Shown: positions 5,654-6,121 of the stretch, piece by piece
Position numbering within the stretch: position 1 is the stretch's first letter
Layout of the letters: each line of letters opens with the position of its first letter
Assembly (NCBI GenBank): GCA_947072715.1
Contig: CAMTJB010000070.1
Span: 1-6,121, forward strand
Length of the DNA stretch: 6,121 bases
Source of the DNA: an uncultured Fusobacteriaceae bacterium
GTDB lineage: Bacteria > Fusobacteriota > Fusobacteriia > Fusobacteriales > Fusobacteriaceae
Reading direction: 5' to 3'
Position numbers and translations under genes: made by a program
Notes under the pieces: generated by a model
What the model was told of the DNA's origin: nothing
Database searches by the model: none
The model's input: only the letters and a program-made list of their open reading frames with translations

Positions 5654-6121
5654 ATGGAGATTTTAATTAAATTTAATGAAGATAAAAAAAACAATGGCAA
5701 CAAGAAAAAACTATTAAATATATTAAGAGAAAAAAATATCTTCCTAAATTCTGACTGTGATGGAAAGACCTCTAAATGTGGAAAATGTAAAATAAAAATA
5801 AAAGATTTAAATTTTGAATTAACAGAAGAGGACAGATTACATCTTTCTAAAATTGAGATTGAAGAGGGATTCAGATTAGCTTGTAAAATTTATCCCAAAG
5901 AAGATATTGTTGTTATTTATGATGAGACGGATAGAGCTGAAAACTATAGTATACTTTCTGATTTTTTAGAAAAAGAGGGGCTAAAAAATAAAAAATTTAG
6001 AAAAGGATACGGTGTTGCTGTAGACCTTGGAACTACTACTATTGTAATGAAAATTTTTGATATGAGTGATGGGAATTTTATTGCTGAAGATAAACTTTTA
6101 AATCCTCAAATCATATATGGT
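5654..6121 (+). CDS. RACo-type corrinoid activation protein, 2Fe-2S ferredoxin plus ASKHA ATPase (5' part only)
   Basis: The frame is open from ATG 5654, with a strong AAAGGAGGT site (5640-5648), to the last base of the window: 156 codons, no stop. Residues 1-90 resemble a 2Fe-2S ferredoxin domain with four cysteines (C35, C42, C45, C77), including KCGKCKIKI (41-49). After a linker (about 91-117), GYGVAVDLGTTTI (118-130) is the phosphate-binding start of an ASKHA ATPase domain (DUF4445 type). This order matches reductive activators of corrinoid proteins (RACo, RamA-like in function), which use ATP to drive reduction of inactive Co(II) to Co(I). Family members are usually about 550-650 residues, so some three quarters lies beyond the window. 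The first cysteine spacing is C-x6-C rather than the C-x5-C I would expect. Its neighbour, the corrinoid protein, is the evident client. Confidence 0.85.
   Translation, partial: MEILIKFNEDKKNNGNKKKLLNILREKNIFLNSDCDGKTSKCGKCKIKIKDLNFELTEEDRLHLSKIEIEEGFRLACKIYPKEDIVVIYDETDRAENYSILSDFLEKEGLKNKKFRKGYGVAVDLGTTTIVMKIFDMSDGNFIAEDKLLNPQIIYG

Larger units (their letters stand above)
179..6121 (+). other. Predicted six-gene operon for corrinoid-dependent demethylation of a sugar-like methyl ether
   Basis: All six genes run in the same direction with gaps of 43, -4, 13, 12 and 39 nt and no terminator-like hairpin between them. Together they encode a mutarotase-like protein, two URO-D methyltransferases, a sugar porter, a corrinoid protein and its reductive activator. 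The operon continues past the window end. The co-transcription claim rests on spacing alone. The functional label combines family knowledge for the C1 parts with inference for the sugar substrate. Confidence 0.6.

Overview
The window is a very AT-rich stretch whose genes all lie on the + strand. It looks like a bacterial accessory operon from a low-GC anaerobe. Arginine is written almost only as AGA, the ribosome binding sites are strong AAGGAGG types, and every encoded enzyme class is typical of strictly anaerobic C1 metabolism. A Fusobacteriota or Clostridia source fits best, but sequence reading alone cannot separate the two.

Layout. Bases 1-255 hold no gene. They contain a rho-independent terminator (59-88 plus T-tract) that probably ends an upstream transcript, a pair of 13-bp direct repeats (144-172), and a promoter-like TTGACT-17-TATATT (179-207). 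A perfect 8+8 bp inverted repeat (185-205) is embedded in the promoter spacer. Six genes then follow with gaps of 12-43 nt or a 4-nt overlap: (1) a DUF4380-type protein with a predicted aldose-epimerase-like fold, 256-1185; (2) a long uroporphyrinogen-decarboxylase-fold (URO-D) methyltransferase, 1229-2515; (3) an MFS sugar-porter transporter, 2512-3900; (4) a second, shorter MtaA/MtbA-like URO-D methyltransferase, 3914-4957; (5) a B12-binding corrinoid protein, 4970-5614; (6) the first 156 residues of a RACo-type reductive activator (2Fe-2S ferredoxin domain, then the start of an ASKHA ATPase), from 5654 and cut by the window end.

How they could work together. Genes 2, 4, 5 and 6 supply the parts of a corrinoid-dependent methyl transfer system: a substrate methyltransferase, a corrinoid shuttle, a second methyltransferase, and an ATP-dependent activator that rescues oxidised Co(II). 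What is unusual is that a sugar transporter and a sugar-mutarotase-like protein are built into the same operon. The simplest reading is a catabolic system that imports an O-methylated sugar or cyclitol, removes the methyl ether anaerobically through a corrinoid protein, passes the methyl group to a C1 carrier (probably tetrahydrofolate in a bacterium), and frees the sugar for fermentation. The family assignments are well supported. The methyl-sugar substrate is an inference from gene context and is the main finding to test.
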